Shown here: positions 6,904 through 17,100 of the stretch, in pieces
Numbering within the stretch: the first letter of the stretch is position 1
Layout of the letters: each line of letters starts with the position of its first letter
NCBI GenBank assembly: GCA_043758025.1
Contig: JAYVOH010000300.1
Coordinates: 1-21,919, forward strand
Length of the DNA: 21,919 nt
Reading direction: 5' to 3'
Origin: VFKE01 sp043758025
GTDB taxonomy: Bacteria > Verrucomicrobiota > Verrucomicrobiia > Verrucomicrobiales > Verrucomicrobiaceae
Notes under the pieces: generated by a model
What the model saw: only the letters and a program-made list of their open reading frames with translations
Databases searched by the model: none
Told to the model about the DNA's origin: nothing
Position numbers and translations under genes: made by a program

Positions 6904-8019
6904 TCAACTGTTGAGCGCGAGGCTGGGCGATAACTTTGAACTGCGCCATGCGGGATAGAGACCGCTGATGACGCCGACGACCACGGCGATGGCGACGGAG
7001 GTGAGCAGCAGTTTGGGATTGAGATCGGGTTCGAGCAGTCCGCGGATGTCAGTGGTATGCTCCAGAATGAAGACGCCCAAGACTCCCAGCCCGACGCCGA
7101 CAACGCCGCCGAGGAAGCCCAGCATGGCGGACTCGTAGAGCACCATGTAAACGATGCGCCTCCGTTTCCAGCCCACGGCGAGCAGAATTCCGATTTCATG
7201 CGTGCGCTCAAACACGGTCATGAGCATGGTGTTCATCACGCCGAGGACGCCGACGATGATTGCGAGGAACGAAGTGCTTTTGCTCATCGCCTGGGCGATG
7301 CGAAATCCCTGACTGGTGCTCACGACTTCGCTGGCTACTTTGGCGCGGCCTTCGGGGAAGATTTTATTGATTTCCTTGCAGAGCTCCGTCGCCTGCTCGC
7401 TGGTGGTGTCTCGAGTCACGCGGATGTCGATGATGTTTACTTTCCCCGGATTGCCGGTGACTTCCTGAAGGACTTGGAGGGAGAGGATAATGGCTCCGTT
7501 TTCCACGACCGAGCGGCCATCCACGATGCCAACCACGGGCAGTTCGTCCGCTCCAAGCTGCAGAGTGTCGCCGACTTTTTTCTTCAAAACTTCGGCTGCT
7601 GTGAGGCCGAGAACCACGGCCCTTTCAGCGCCGTCCTTGAGCATCCGGCCTTTGACGACGGCGAGCTTGCCCCAGGTGAATCCACCCCACGCCCGGCCCG
7701 AAATCATGGTCATCGGCGCATCTTCGACACTTTCCATCTGAAACAAAACGGAGGTGGTTTCCGCGACGTGCGGAAGCTTCGCGATTTTGGCTTCGAGCGC
7801 GGGATCAAAGACCTTCGGAAGGAATGATCCCGACATGTTGCTGACGACGACATCAATGCCGATGGCGGCCATTTGATTTTCCATGCTCTTCTTGTAGCCG
7901 TCAGCGATTCCGACCAGTGCCACGACGGCGGCGATGCCGATGGAAATGCCGACTAGGGTGAGGCCGGTGCGGACTGGGCGGCGGATAAGGCCACGAAAGA
8001 CGATGGTAAAAAATGTCAT
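6904..8019 (-). CDS. ABC transporter permease, MacB/LolC-E (FtsX) type
   Basis: This 371-residue protein has the four-helix FtsX-like layout. TM1 is at about 19-40 (LTLVGISIGIAAVVALVGIA). A periplasmic domain of the MacB core type spans about 42-245. TM2 lies at about 248-270, TM3 at 289-320 and TM4 at 336-357. Between TM2 and TM3, ERTHEIGILLAVGWKRRRI is the conserved cytoplasmic coupling segment that contacts the ATPase. This class does not pump substrates through a channel but works mechanically on periplasmic or membrane lipids and lipoproteins. The start lies 2 nt after the ATPase gene, so the two are almost certainly partners. Only one permease gene is present, so a homodimer is likely. 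Confidence 0.93.
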   Translation of the reverse strand: MTFFTIVFRGLIRRPVRTGLTLVGISIGIAAVVALVGIADGYKKSMENQMAAIGIDVVVSNMSGSFLPKVFDPALEAKIAKLPHVAETTSVLFQMESVEDAPMTMISGRAWGGFTWGKLAVVKGRMLKDGAERAVVLGLTAAEVLKKKVGDTLQLGADELPVVGIVDGRSVVENGAIILSLQVLQEVTGNPGKVNIIDIRVTRDTTSEQATELCKEINKIFPEGRAKVASEVVSTSQGFRIAQAMSKSTSFLAIIVGVLGVMNTMLMTVFERTHEIGILLAVGWKRRRIVYMVLYESAMLGFLGGVVGVGLGVLGVFILEHTTDIRGLLEPDLNPKLLLTSVAIAVVVGVISGLYPAWRSSKLSPSLALNS

Positions 8020-8021
8020 GG

Positions 8022-8726
8022 TCAGGATTTGATGGTGGGCGACGGGACGACTCGCCCATCTTTCATGCAGATGGTTCGCGATGCGCGCTCTGCGATGGCG
8101 AGATCATGGGTGACGAGCACGAGAGTCATGCCGAGGTCGCGATGAAGCTGGAGCAGGAGTTCCATGACCTGGAGGGCATTGTCGCTATCGAGATTGCCCG
8201 TGGGTTCGTCTGCGAGAAGGACGGAGGGGCCGTTGGCCAGGCTGCGGGCGATGGCGACGCGCTGCCTTTCTCCGCCGGAGAGTTCGGAGGGGAAGTGATT
8301 GAGCCGGTGGCTGAGTCCGACTGACTTTAACAATTCCGCCGCACGATCCGACCGTTGTTTTTTGGAAAGGCTTCCTTCAAACATGGGAATCTGCACGTTC
8401 TCCGAGACGGTAAAAGTCGGGAGCAGATGAAATGCCTGGAAGATAAATCCAATTTCATGGGCGCGATACGCGGCTGGATCTTTCAGGGTGGCAAGCGATT
8501 GACTGCGATAGTTCAGGGTTCCCTTGTCGGCACGGTCAAGCGAACCAAGCATCGCCAGCAAGGTGCTTTTGCCGCAGCCGCTGGGGCCGATGATGGCGAT
8601 GAACTCGCCCTCATGAATTTGGAAATCAACGCTGCGCAGGGCGACGACCTTTCCACCGTCGAACTTTTTGGCCAGTCCGACCGCCTCGTAAACGGTGGTT
8701 TTGTTGTCGGGTTGTTTTGCAGTCAT
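8022..8726 (-). CDS. ABC transporter ATP-binding protein, LolD/MacB type
   Basis: This 234-residue ATPase has all the expected motifs: Walker A GPSGCGKST (47-55), Q-loop Gln97 in FIFQAFHLLP, signature LSGGERQRVAIARSL (149-163), Walker B VLLADEPTGNLDSD (169-182) and switch His207 in VTHD. The FQAFHLLP and ADEPTGNLD segments are typical of the LolD/MacB/FtsE group. It powers the FtsX-type permease encoded 2 nt downstream. It follows the desaturase gene by 2 nt, inside the same tightly packed minus-strand operon as the PKS. That placement argues for a dedicated exporter of the pathway product rather than the housekeeping LolCDE system. Confidence 0.95.
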   Translation of the reverse strand: MTAKQPDNKTTVYEAVGLAKKFDGGKVVALRSVDFQIHEGEFIAIIGPSGCGKSTLLAMLGSLDRADKGTLNYRSQSLATLKDPAAYRAHEIGFIFQAFHLLPTFTVSENVQIPMFEGSLSKKQRSDRAAELLKSVGLSHRLNHFPSELSGGERQRVAIARSLANGPSVLLADEPTGNLDSDNALQVMELLLQLHRDLGMTLVLVTHDLAIAERASRTICMKDGRVVPSPTIKS

Positions 8727-8728
8727 GG

Positions 8729-9745
8729 TCAGACAGGTTTGGGAAGGCCGGCGGCATCAGGCCAATGGCTTCCGGCGCGAGGGTCGGAGAGATGGCGCAG
8801 CAGATGCATGATGGCGCTGCGGTAGCTGGGAAACGGAGTGATCTCTCCCTCAACGTTGGGCACCAGCAAATCCACATGCACCGGCAGCTCGTAATGAGGC
8901 AGACCGGCGCGCAGGTGATGCACCGCGTGATAGGGTTCGTGCAGCAATGTCACCGAGAGAAAGCGCCCGGTCCAGGTGTCTGCGATGATGCTGCGGGTCG
9001 CGCTTTTGGCGGTGTGCCCGCTCATGCCAACATGCTCGATGTATTTTCTCCAGCTCTGAAGATTGCCCGCGATGATGCCGGGCAGGAGATACATCCAAAA
9101 TAAATAAGTCCATAATTGAAACCAGGAAACGAAGGCGATGATCGCGGGCCAGACCACAAGCATCAAGAGATACTCCCCCCATATTTTCCGGCGCACCTTG
9201 CGGTTGCGCACAAAGGAACCTTTTCGGAGGAACATACGCCCAAAAAGAAACGGCGTGAACAATATGCCAAAGTTCAGCTCAAGAAAGGCCGCAAGTCGCC
9301 GGGCCCAGCGCGGGCTGTCCACGTTCACAAAAGGCCACAATTCCTCATCGCGTTCCGTGGCCAGATGCAAGTGATGCTTCTGATGGGCGGCGCGATATAG
9401 CGTGAAGCTCATCAGGCTCAAGGTGCCAATCAGCAGACCGTCCAGATCATTCAAAAGGCGGCTCTTGCGCAGATTGCCGTGGGAAGCCTCGTGAAAACCG
9501 ATCAGGGTTCCGTGCATGAAATGGCTGACCAAAAGCATCAGCGGCACGGCCAGCCAGAACCATTGATGATAAACAGCGACGCCGACTCCCGCCTGACAAA
9601 CCAGCAGCCCGGCGCCGACCAGCGGAAAGGCCGCGCGGCTCATCCAGTGCGTATGGCCGTGTTCTTCATCGAGTGGCGCCCTGAGAACGGGATCCATCGA
9701 AGCCCTGCTGGGTTCCGTCAGAGTATCAGTGGTGGGTGGAGACAT
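8729..9745 (-). CDS. Membrane fatty acid desaturase/hydroxylase family protein
   Basis: With the start at the ATG at 9745 the protein has 338 residues and overlaps the upstream TAA stop by one base (TAATG). A frame running further upstream exists but lies inside the previous gene. The three histidine boxes of the di-iron membrane desaturase superfamily are intact: HEASH (85-89), HQKHH (121-125) and HAVHH (273-277). Hydrophobic segments lie at about 40-82, 101-118, 155-170 and 190-228. Family members introduce double bonds or hydroxyl groups into acyl chains or carotenoids with O2. Position directly after the condensation-domain gene suggests that it acts on the polyketide/acyl chain or on the assembled lipid. 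Whether it desaturates or hydroxylates cannot be decided here. Confidence 0.9.
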   Translation of the reverse strand: MSPPTTDTLTEPSRASMDPVLRAPLDEEHGHTHWMSRAAFPLVGAGLLVCQAGVGVAVYHQWFWLAVPLMLLVSHFMHGTLIGFHEASHGNLRKSRLLNDLDGLLIGTLSLMSFTLYRAAHQKHHLHLATERDEELWPFVNVDSPRWARRLAAFLELNFGILFTPFLFGRMFLRKGSFVRNRKVRRKIWGEYLLMLVVWPAIIAFVSWFQLWTYLFWMYLLPGIIAGNLQSWRKYIEHVGMSGHTAKSATRSIIADTWTGRFLSVTLLHEPYHAVHHLRAGLPHYELPVHVDLLVPNVEGEITPFPSYRSAIMHLLRHLSDPRAGSHWPDAAGLPKPV

Positions 9746-11148
9746 TAGGAAGATAAATCTGTTGCAGCAAGGATCCGGCCATCCGGACTCTGACAAACAC
9801 TAGACACCACAGCTTGGAACAAGTCATCCAGTGAGATGAGGTCACTTTTGGAAAAAAAATCCTGCCGATATAGCCACACAACTTCTAATTCGGACGCGAC
9901 CTCGGTAATCTCGCAGGCCAGATCAAAGCGCGCGGTGCCGGTCGAGCGCATCCGTAATTTTGTGGAAATGCGCGGCAGCACCACGTCGGGAACCGGATGA
10001 TTTTGCAAGGCGAAGCGCACATCAAAAATCGTATGCGCCCCCGGCTTCCGAGGAGCCTCTACCATACGGGCCAACTCGGCGAAAGGCACGGCATTGGCAA
10101 AGCAATCGACAGCCGTTTCATGCATGGCCTTGAGATGATCTGAGAAAGCGCGTTTCGGATCAATGCGGCCCCTCAGCGGAACCACGCCCGAGAAATAGCC
10201 CATGGTCTGACGAACCGCCTCCTTGTTGCGATTGGCCACCGGAGTTCCCACGACAATGTCATCCTGTCCGGTCCATTTCCACAGCGCGGCCTGAAACGCC
10301 GAGAGCAGGGTGCTATATAAAGTTGTTCCGCTCTTCACCGCCAGATCGCGCACGGCGCGTGTTAGTTTCGGCGGAAGCGCAGACGCCCACCGCTTCAGGG
10401 AGCCGGTGTTGCGGATAACATCTTCGCGATGGTTCCAAATCTGACGTGAGCCATCAAGGTGCGACTTCCAGAACGAGGCGCGGCGATCCAGTTCACCCGG
10501 CTGCCAGAAGGCGCGCTCGGCGGCGGCCCATTCATTGTAAGTTTGCGGCACCGGAGGCAGGCTGCTCTTCAGTCCGACCAGGCCCGTAGCCACGGCTTTG
10601 CGGAGTCCCTTCAGTCCCATGACATACGCCGTGGAAAGATCCTGCACGAAGACTCCCAGCGACCAGCCGTCGGCAATCGCATGATGAATGGAGAAGGCCA
10701 AAATATGATCTTTGGCATTGCGTCGCATGACTTCAATCCGATGAAGCGGACCTTGCAGGATGTCGAAAGGTTTGCGGAAAGTATCCCGCATCAAATCTTC
10801 CAGCGCCTCCGGCTGGGATTCAGCGGAACTGAGTTCGCGGTAACTCAGCAACGAAGAACCGGTGGCTCGAGTCATCTGCAACGGGCGATCTTTCCCCGGA
10901 AGGAAGGAAGCCCGCATGGACTCATGACGATTGACCACGAGCTGCAAGGCGGCACCCATTTCCTCATAGGTGATGGCTCCCTTGATCTCGATGAAAGCGC
11001 AGATGTGGTTCGCAGGATCGTCCACCGGCACGGGCGATGTCTCCCATAATTCCCTTTGCGGGAATGCGAGCGGATGCAGGCTAGCCTCCCCGCTGGTGAG
11101 CCATTGCTTGAGACGGGAACGGCTGTCCTGCTCCGTTACGGCATTCAT
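9745..11148 (-). CDS. Stand-alone condensation-domain acyltransferase
   Basis: This 467-residue protein is a single NRPS-type condensation domain. The N-terminal core LAFPQRELWETSP is followed by the catalytic motif HHAIADG (155-161; His156 is the predicted base) and the C-terminal core DIVVGTPVANRNKEAVRQTMGYFSG (about 297-321). No adenylation or carrier domain is attached. Relatives include PapA-type acyltransferases of mycobacterial polyketide lipids and free-standing condensation enzymes that release polyketide chains as esters or amides. The gene overlaps the PKS stop by ATGA, and the PKS has no thioesterase. The best inference is that this enzyme takes the finished chain from the ACP and transfers it to a hydroxyl or amine acceptor. 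The acceptor is unknown. No docking domain is visible before the condensation fold, which starts near residue 22. Confidence 0.9.
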   Translation of the reverse strand: MNAVTEQDSRSRLKQWLTSGEASLHPLAFPQRELWETSPVPVDDPANHICAFIEIKGAITYEEMGAALQLVVNRHESMRASFLPGKDRPLQMTRATGSSLLSYRELSSAESQPEALEDLMRDTFRKPFDILQGPLHRIEVMRRNAKDHILAFSIHHAIADGWSLGVFVQDLSTAYVMGLKGLRKAVATGLVGLKSSLPPVPQTYNEWAAAERAFWQPGELDRRASFWKSHLDGSRQIWNHREDVIRNTGSLKRWASALPPKLTRAVRDLAVKSGTTLYSTLLSAFQAALWKWTGQDDIVVGTPVANRNKEAVRQTMGYFSGVVPLRGRIDPKRAFSDHLKAMHETAVDCFANAVPFAELARMVEAPRKPGAHTIFDVRFALQNHPVPDVVLPRISTKLRMRSTGTARFDLACEITEVASELEVVWLYRQDFFSKSDLISLDDLFQAVVSSVCQSPDGRILAATDLSS

Positions 11149-14100
11149 GCGCGGCTCTTCGTGGTCACGGCGGCAGGTTCCGGGTCACGGGTCGCTCCGA
11201 TGAGCAAGTCAATGTCCTCGTCGGAGAGCGCATCCACATCCACTTCGGCTGCGGGAGTCGCTTCAACTACGGCCGCCAGTTTTTCCGCTGGTGCCGCCGC
11301 TGTGCCACCGCCGAGATGCTCGGAGATGAGGGAGGCGATCTGTCCGATGGTTCTGGCCCGCATCAGGCTCGTTGGCGGCAGAGCCACTCCGATCGAACTT
11401 TCGAGCAGGTTCTCAATTTCCACACCCATCAGCGAATCCAGTCCGAGGTCGGTCAAAGGCTGGTCGTTGCGCAAGCTGTCGGGCTTCACGCGAAGCACCG
11501 AACCTACGACATCACGCACGGCCTGGCCGATGACGTCATCGCGTTCTTCTGCGGACGCGGCTTGGATCTTGCCTCTCCAGTCGCTGCTGCCACCGCTGTT
11601 TTCCTGCATCTCAACACCAGAGGCAAAGATGCGTTCGACGAGCGGATTTTCCAACATGCCGCGGAATGACTGGCCCCACTTCGCCCAGTCCACGCGGATC
11701 GCGGCGACTTGCGTGGCATGTGACGTGAGAAACGATTCCATCAAGGTGGTCACTTCGCGCGGAGCAAGCGCGGCCGTGCCCTGACGGGCGAGGAATTCCG
11801 CGACGCGTTCGTTGCGTGCCACGTAGCCTTCGCCACCGAGCACGCCCCAGTTGATCGCCAGCGCGGGAAGCCCGAGAGACCGGCGATGATGCGCCAGTGA
11901 ATCGAGGAAGGCATTGGCCGCCGCGTAGTTGCCCTGCGCGGGGTTGCCGAAAATGCTGGAGACGGAGGAGAACATCACGAAGCAATCGAGATCGAGATCC
12001 TTGGTGTTCTCGTGCAGCAACCACGCGCCGTGAGCTTTCGGTGCCATGACCACGCGCACACGTTCGCTGTTGAGCGCGGACAACGGCGCGTCATCAATGA
12101 CCATCGCCAGATGAAACACGCCCTTCAACGGCGTGCGCGACTTGCGCAACGTTGTGATCAGGCTCTTCACATCTTTCGGCGAACCGATGTCCGCTTTGAC
12201 GACGGTGATTTTGATTCCTGCGGCCGTGAGTTTTTCCACAAAGGCGACAGCCTCGGGTGTGGAGGCGCCGCTGCGACTGGAAAGAACCAGGTGACGCGCT
12301 CCGCATTCCACCAGCCATTCGGAAAGCACTCTGCCGAAGCCGCCGAAGCCGCCCGTGATAAGATACGCGCCATCGGGTTTGATCTCGAACGGCGGCAAAG
12401 GCGGCTCGCCTTTGTGCTGCACAAACGAATCCGCAAAGGCCACGATGACCTTGCCCGTGTGCTTGCCGCCCGCCATGAGACGGAAGGCCGCGTCAATGCG
12501 GCTCGCGGGGAACGAGCGATAAGGCAATGCGGTGAGTGCGCCTTCCTCAACCAAATCAGCGATGGTCTTGAGCAGTTCGCGCGTCTGTTCCGCGTCTCCT
12601 GCGAAGACCGCGTCCATGGCCACGACGTGGAAGGAAGCGTTGCGGCGCAGTCCCCAGAGAGGCAGGCGTGAGTTTTGATAAATGTCGCGTTTGCCGATTT
12701 CGACAAAGCGCCCGGATTCCGCGAGGCAGGAAAGGCCCATCGGGATTGCTTCAGATGCGAGCGCATTGAGCACGACGTCGACGCCGCGTCCGTTCGTGAG
12801 TTCCATGACCGACTCCGCGAAGTCGCCTTTGCGCGAATCAATCACGTGTTTGACGCCGAGTGTTTTGAGCAGGTTGCGCTTGGTCGCGCTTCCTGCGGAG
12901 GCGATGACTTCCGCGCCCAGATGATGCGCGATTTGGATGGCCGCCATCCCGACACCACCGGCTCCGGCGTGCACGAGAATCATCTCGCCCTTCTTCATGC
13001 GGGCCACGGTTTTCAAGGCATACCATGCGGTCATGAACACCACCGGAAGCGTCGCTGCTTCTTCATAAGTGAGATCGGAAGGAATGGGGCGCATGTCCGT
13101 CGCCCGCGCCAGCGTGTGCGTGGCCAGACCGAAGACGGCGAGGCCGAAGGCGCGATCACCGGGAGCCAGGTGTTTCACCTTGGAGCCCACGGCAATAACT
13201 TCACCGGCGACTTCGTCACCGAAGATGCGGGCGTCCGCAGTTTCTGCAGGATAGAGCGCGAGCGCTTTGAGCACGTCGCGGAAATTCATCCCGGCGGCCT
13301 TGACCTTAATGAGCACTTCGTCAGGTCCGCAAGCTGGCAGCGAGAAGGCGGTGAAACGCAGGCTGTCAAGCAATCCACGTTCGCGTGATTCGAGTCGCAG
13401 CGGCACTGACGATTCGAGTTTCTGTTCACCCACGGGCAGGCCGCGCGTGAGACGTTGCGCGTAGCGGGCCTCGCCACGCAGTGCGATTTCGCGCTCGGTG
13501 TTGCCATGCAGCAGTTCGTGCCAGAGCAAATCCTGATCGGATTTTTCTGCGACTGGCGGCAGGTCAATGCAGCGGCAGGCGTAGTTTGTGTGCTCGCTGA
13601 GAATGACGCGGAAGATGCCGATGGCCGGAGCCTGGGCCACTGAGGTCGCCCCCATGTCACGGCCTGCGGGCTGGGCTCCACGCGTGATCAAGTCAAAGCG
13701 CAGCCTGGCAACGGGCATGGTTTCCTCAAGGGCGTGTGTCAGATGCAGCAACGCATCCGTGCCCATCAGGGCGTCCTCACTGCGCATGCCGGTGACTTCA
13801 TCAAGCGTCCACAAATAAACAAGATGCTCTGGTGCGGCGTCTTTGATTAAATCGGCAAAAAGTTTTTTCCAATCTTCCGGTTCCCCGGCGCGGATCGTGA
13901 ACGCATCATCGCCCGATTTTGCAAACTTTTTGCCACGGCGCACCAAGCGGCAGCGGGAACCGGCGGCGGTAACTTTGGCAGCGATTTCGCCGCCCAATCC
14001 CGACTCGTCCGCAAAGACGACCCATGACGATTCCACCGGCGCGTCGGACGCTGCGGAGTCTGCGATTTTTTCCACACCCGCCTTGCGGGCGAGCACGGCG

Positions 14101-17100
14101 ATTTGTCCTTCGCCACCATCGTAGCCGTGCAAGCCGGGGATCGAGAGCGTCTCGGCGAAGCCGACATCGCGCAATGCTTTTTCCCACTGCGCGCGCTGCA
14201 TGAGCGGCTGCTCGGGGCGCAAGTCATGGTCGGTCAGATGCCACCAGCCGCTGGTCAGTCCGAAGACGGCTTCTATCCACAATTGCGGCGTGGCCACATC
14301 CATGAACATGAGTGTGCCGCCGGGCTTCAGCACTTCGTGAAGCACCTTGAGCGTGGCTCTGACATCGGCCACGGCATGGAGCACGTTGGTGCCGACGACG
14401 AAGTCATAGGTGTCCGACTCAAAGCCCTGTTCAACGCCGGATTTTTCCAGGTTGAAGACCTTGTATTCGACCTCGGGGAAGGCGGCCAGTTTTTGATTCG
14501 CAGCGGGGAAGAAGCCCGCCGAGACATCGGTGAAAGTGTAGCTGTGCAATCCGCGTTCGAGCAACGGCAGCAATTGCGCGGCCAGGCCGGCGGTGCCAGC
14601 ACCGATTTCGAGAATGCGAAGTCCCCGCCCTTCCGGCAGATGGGCCGCAGCTTCCCGCACGGCGGCGGTGATGCTGGCCATCCAGTGGCTGGAGAGAAGT
14701 CCGTCGCCATAGAAATGATCCAGCAATTCCGAGTTAGAACCGCCGAACAAAACCTGCACGGCGTCTTTTTCTCCACGAAGAATCGGGCCAAGTTCGCCGC
14801 AGGTCGTTGCGCACAACAGACCCTCCGGCAGATGGCCGGAATGTTTGGCGATGAAATCACCCAGTGCTTTTCCTGCGGAGTCGGCGGCGGCGTTGAACTT
14901 TTCGGTCGGTTTGTAAGTGCCGCCCTTCGCGGTCAGAAGTCCGCGTCCGGCGAGCTTGGTCATCAGCCGGCCAAATACTTTTTGCAACGGTGGCGTGATG
15001 CCAAGCGACTCGGTGGTGAATCCTGTTTTGGATTTTGCGTCCACGCCCATTTCACGCAGACCGTGGGCCAGTTGAGCCGCTGCCAGTTCGTCTTCGGAAG
15101 CCATCACGCCTTCGAGTTCAGCACGACCGCGAATGGCGATGATTTCGTCGAGCGTGGCCGTGGCCGCGCCGTGGAGTTTTTCCAGCGGCAGCGGTTGCGC
15201 TTTCTCCGAAACCCGGTCCGACGCCGAGCGCTCCCAATCCACGTGATACAGCAAATCACGACCTCCGCCCGATGAACCGGGGCGACGCGCGGCGGCCATG
15301 CTGATGGCGCGGAATCCATCCACGAGCACGCAAGGTTGCCCGGCCTCATCATAAAGCGCGATTCTGCCTTCGATGAGTTCCTCATTGAAGTGCAACACGC
15401 GCGCGTTGACGCGGCTGGATGCACCGGGCGAGCGCAGGAAAAGAATCTTGGCGAAACGCACGGGGAGTTTCATTTTCGCGCGACGATCCTCGACCGTTTT
15501 TGCGCTGGCGGAGAAGACATGCAGCGCGCCGTCGAGCAGCACCGGATGCAACGCATATTCACTGGCGCGCTTGCCGACCGACTCAGACAAGGCAACACGT
15601 CCGGCGGACTTGCCACCACCAGCAGCGAGTTCGCGCAGCGGTTTAAATTCGTCGCCGTAACGCAGTCCGAGATCACTCATGTGACCGTAGAACTCGCCGA
15701 CGCCTTGCGCTTCCATGTCCGTGCCGGGGCTTTGCCAGACGGTGTTGGCAAAGGATGATTCAGTGCGCTCGCTGCGCATGGAGCCGACGACGTGAACCGA
15801 CCATGAGGCCGCATTCTCGAACTTGCTCTGGATGGTGAAGGTGCGCTCGCCGGGTTCATAGGCGAGTTCCATCACCATGGCTGACGGTGGATCGGGCAAA
15901 ATGAGCGGCTTGCGAATTTCGAAGTCTTCGATGGCGAAGGGGCGTCCTTCAAACAATTGCACGCCGGCTTCCAAGACCATTTCAACAAAGGCCGCCGCAG
16001 GGAAGATGACATGCGTGTCCACCTTGTGATCCTTGAGGAAGGCCATGTGGCGGTTGTCCAAGCGGGTGAGCCATGTCGGCGTCGCGCGCGGGAGTCGCAT
16101 GTCGAGCAAGCCCTTGCCTCCCGGTGCCATGCGTCCGTCGCGCAGTTCGCTGGACTCGTGCCACCAACGGCTCTTGTCCCAGGAGTAGGCGGGCAACGAA
16201 AGGAATTCGTGCGAGGGCGTCATCGCCGCAAAATCGAGGGCGACCCCGGCGCGATGCAGTGAGAGCGCGGCATCAAGGAAGGAATCGTGCTCGCGCTCAC
16301 GGCGGGCGGAGGAGGTGACCGGCGCTTTTTGTCCGCGCGCGGTGAGGCATTCCTGAATGGAGATGGACAGTGCGGGATGGGAGCTGATTTCCAGCCAAAC
16401 ATCGACGCCGAAATCGGCCATGGCATTGACCGCCGGAACAAATTGAACCGACTGTCTGATACCGCGACCCCAATGAGCCGCCGTGCAGTCTTTACCGGCG
16501 CAACGCTGACCGCTCACCGTGCTGAAGAATGGAACCGTCTCGTTGTGCGGCTTGAGATCGGCCAGAGTTTTTGTCAAGGCGTCGGCAGATGGCTGCATCA
16601 ACGCGTGATGGAACGGATGATCCACGCGCACGAAGCGGGCGAACACGCCCTTGGCTTCGAGTTCCGTCATCAACGGCTCCAGCGCGGCGCGAGGGCCGGA
16701 GAGCGTCAGGGATTTCGGGCCGTTGAAGGCCGCGATGCTGACCGCGCCTCCGTGTTGGGTGATTAATTTAGTGGCCTCTTCTTCAGATAGGCCGACGGCG
16801 AGCATGGTGCCCTCACCGCGAGCGCATTCATGCATGAGGCGCGCGCGAAGAACGATGACCCGCGCACCCTCTTCAAGGCTGAGGATGCCGGCGGCGCAGG
16901 CCGCAGCGATTTCACCAACGCTGTGGCCGGCGATGGCGGACGGCGTCACGCCCATGGATTTCCAGAGTTCGGCGAGCGACACTTGCATGGCGAAAATCGC
17001 GGGCTGCGCGATCTCTGTATGCTGAAGTTTCGAGCTTGCTTCGTCGCGGGCGAGTTCTTCGAGCAAAGAAAACTTCGCGTGCGGCTTCATGGCGGCGGCG

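Noticed and set aside
6812..6949. Upstream extension of the LolA-like gene to an ATG at 6949
   Set aside because: It would overlap the permease end and place 46 polar residues before an evident Sec signal peptide.
7057..7827. 256-codon open frame on the + strand opposite the permease
   Set aside because: It mirrors the strongly supported FtsX-type permease. Its His/Asp-rich composition is typical of a codon shadow.
10459..11049. 196-codon open frame on the + strand opposite the condensation gene
   Set aside because: It is antisense to the intact HHAIADG-containing gene and has no recognisable domain.
14103..15275. 390-codon open frame on the + strand inside the PKS gene
   Set aside because: It lies fully antisense to the methyltransferase/pseudo-KR region, which has clear domain motifs. 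Its translation shows no family pattern, and long antisense frames are common in GC-rich coding DNA.
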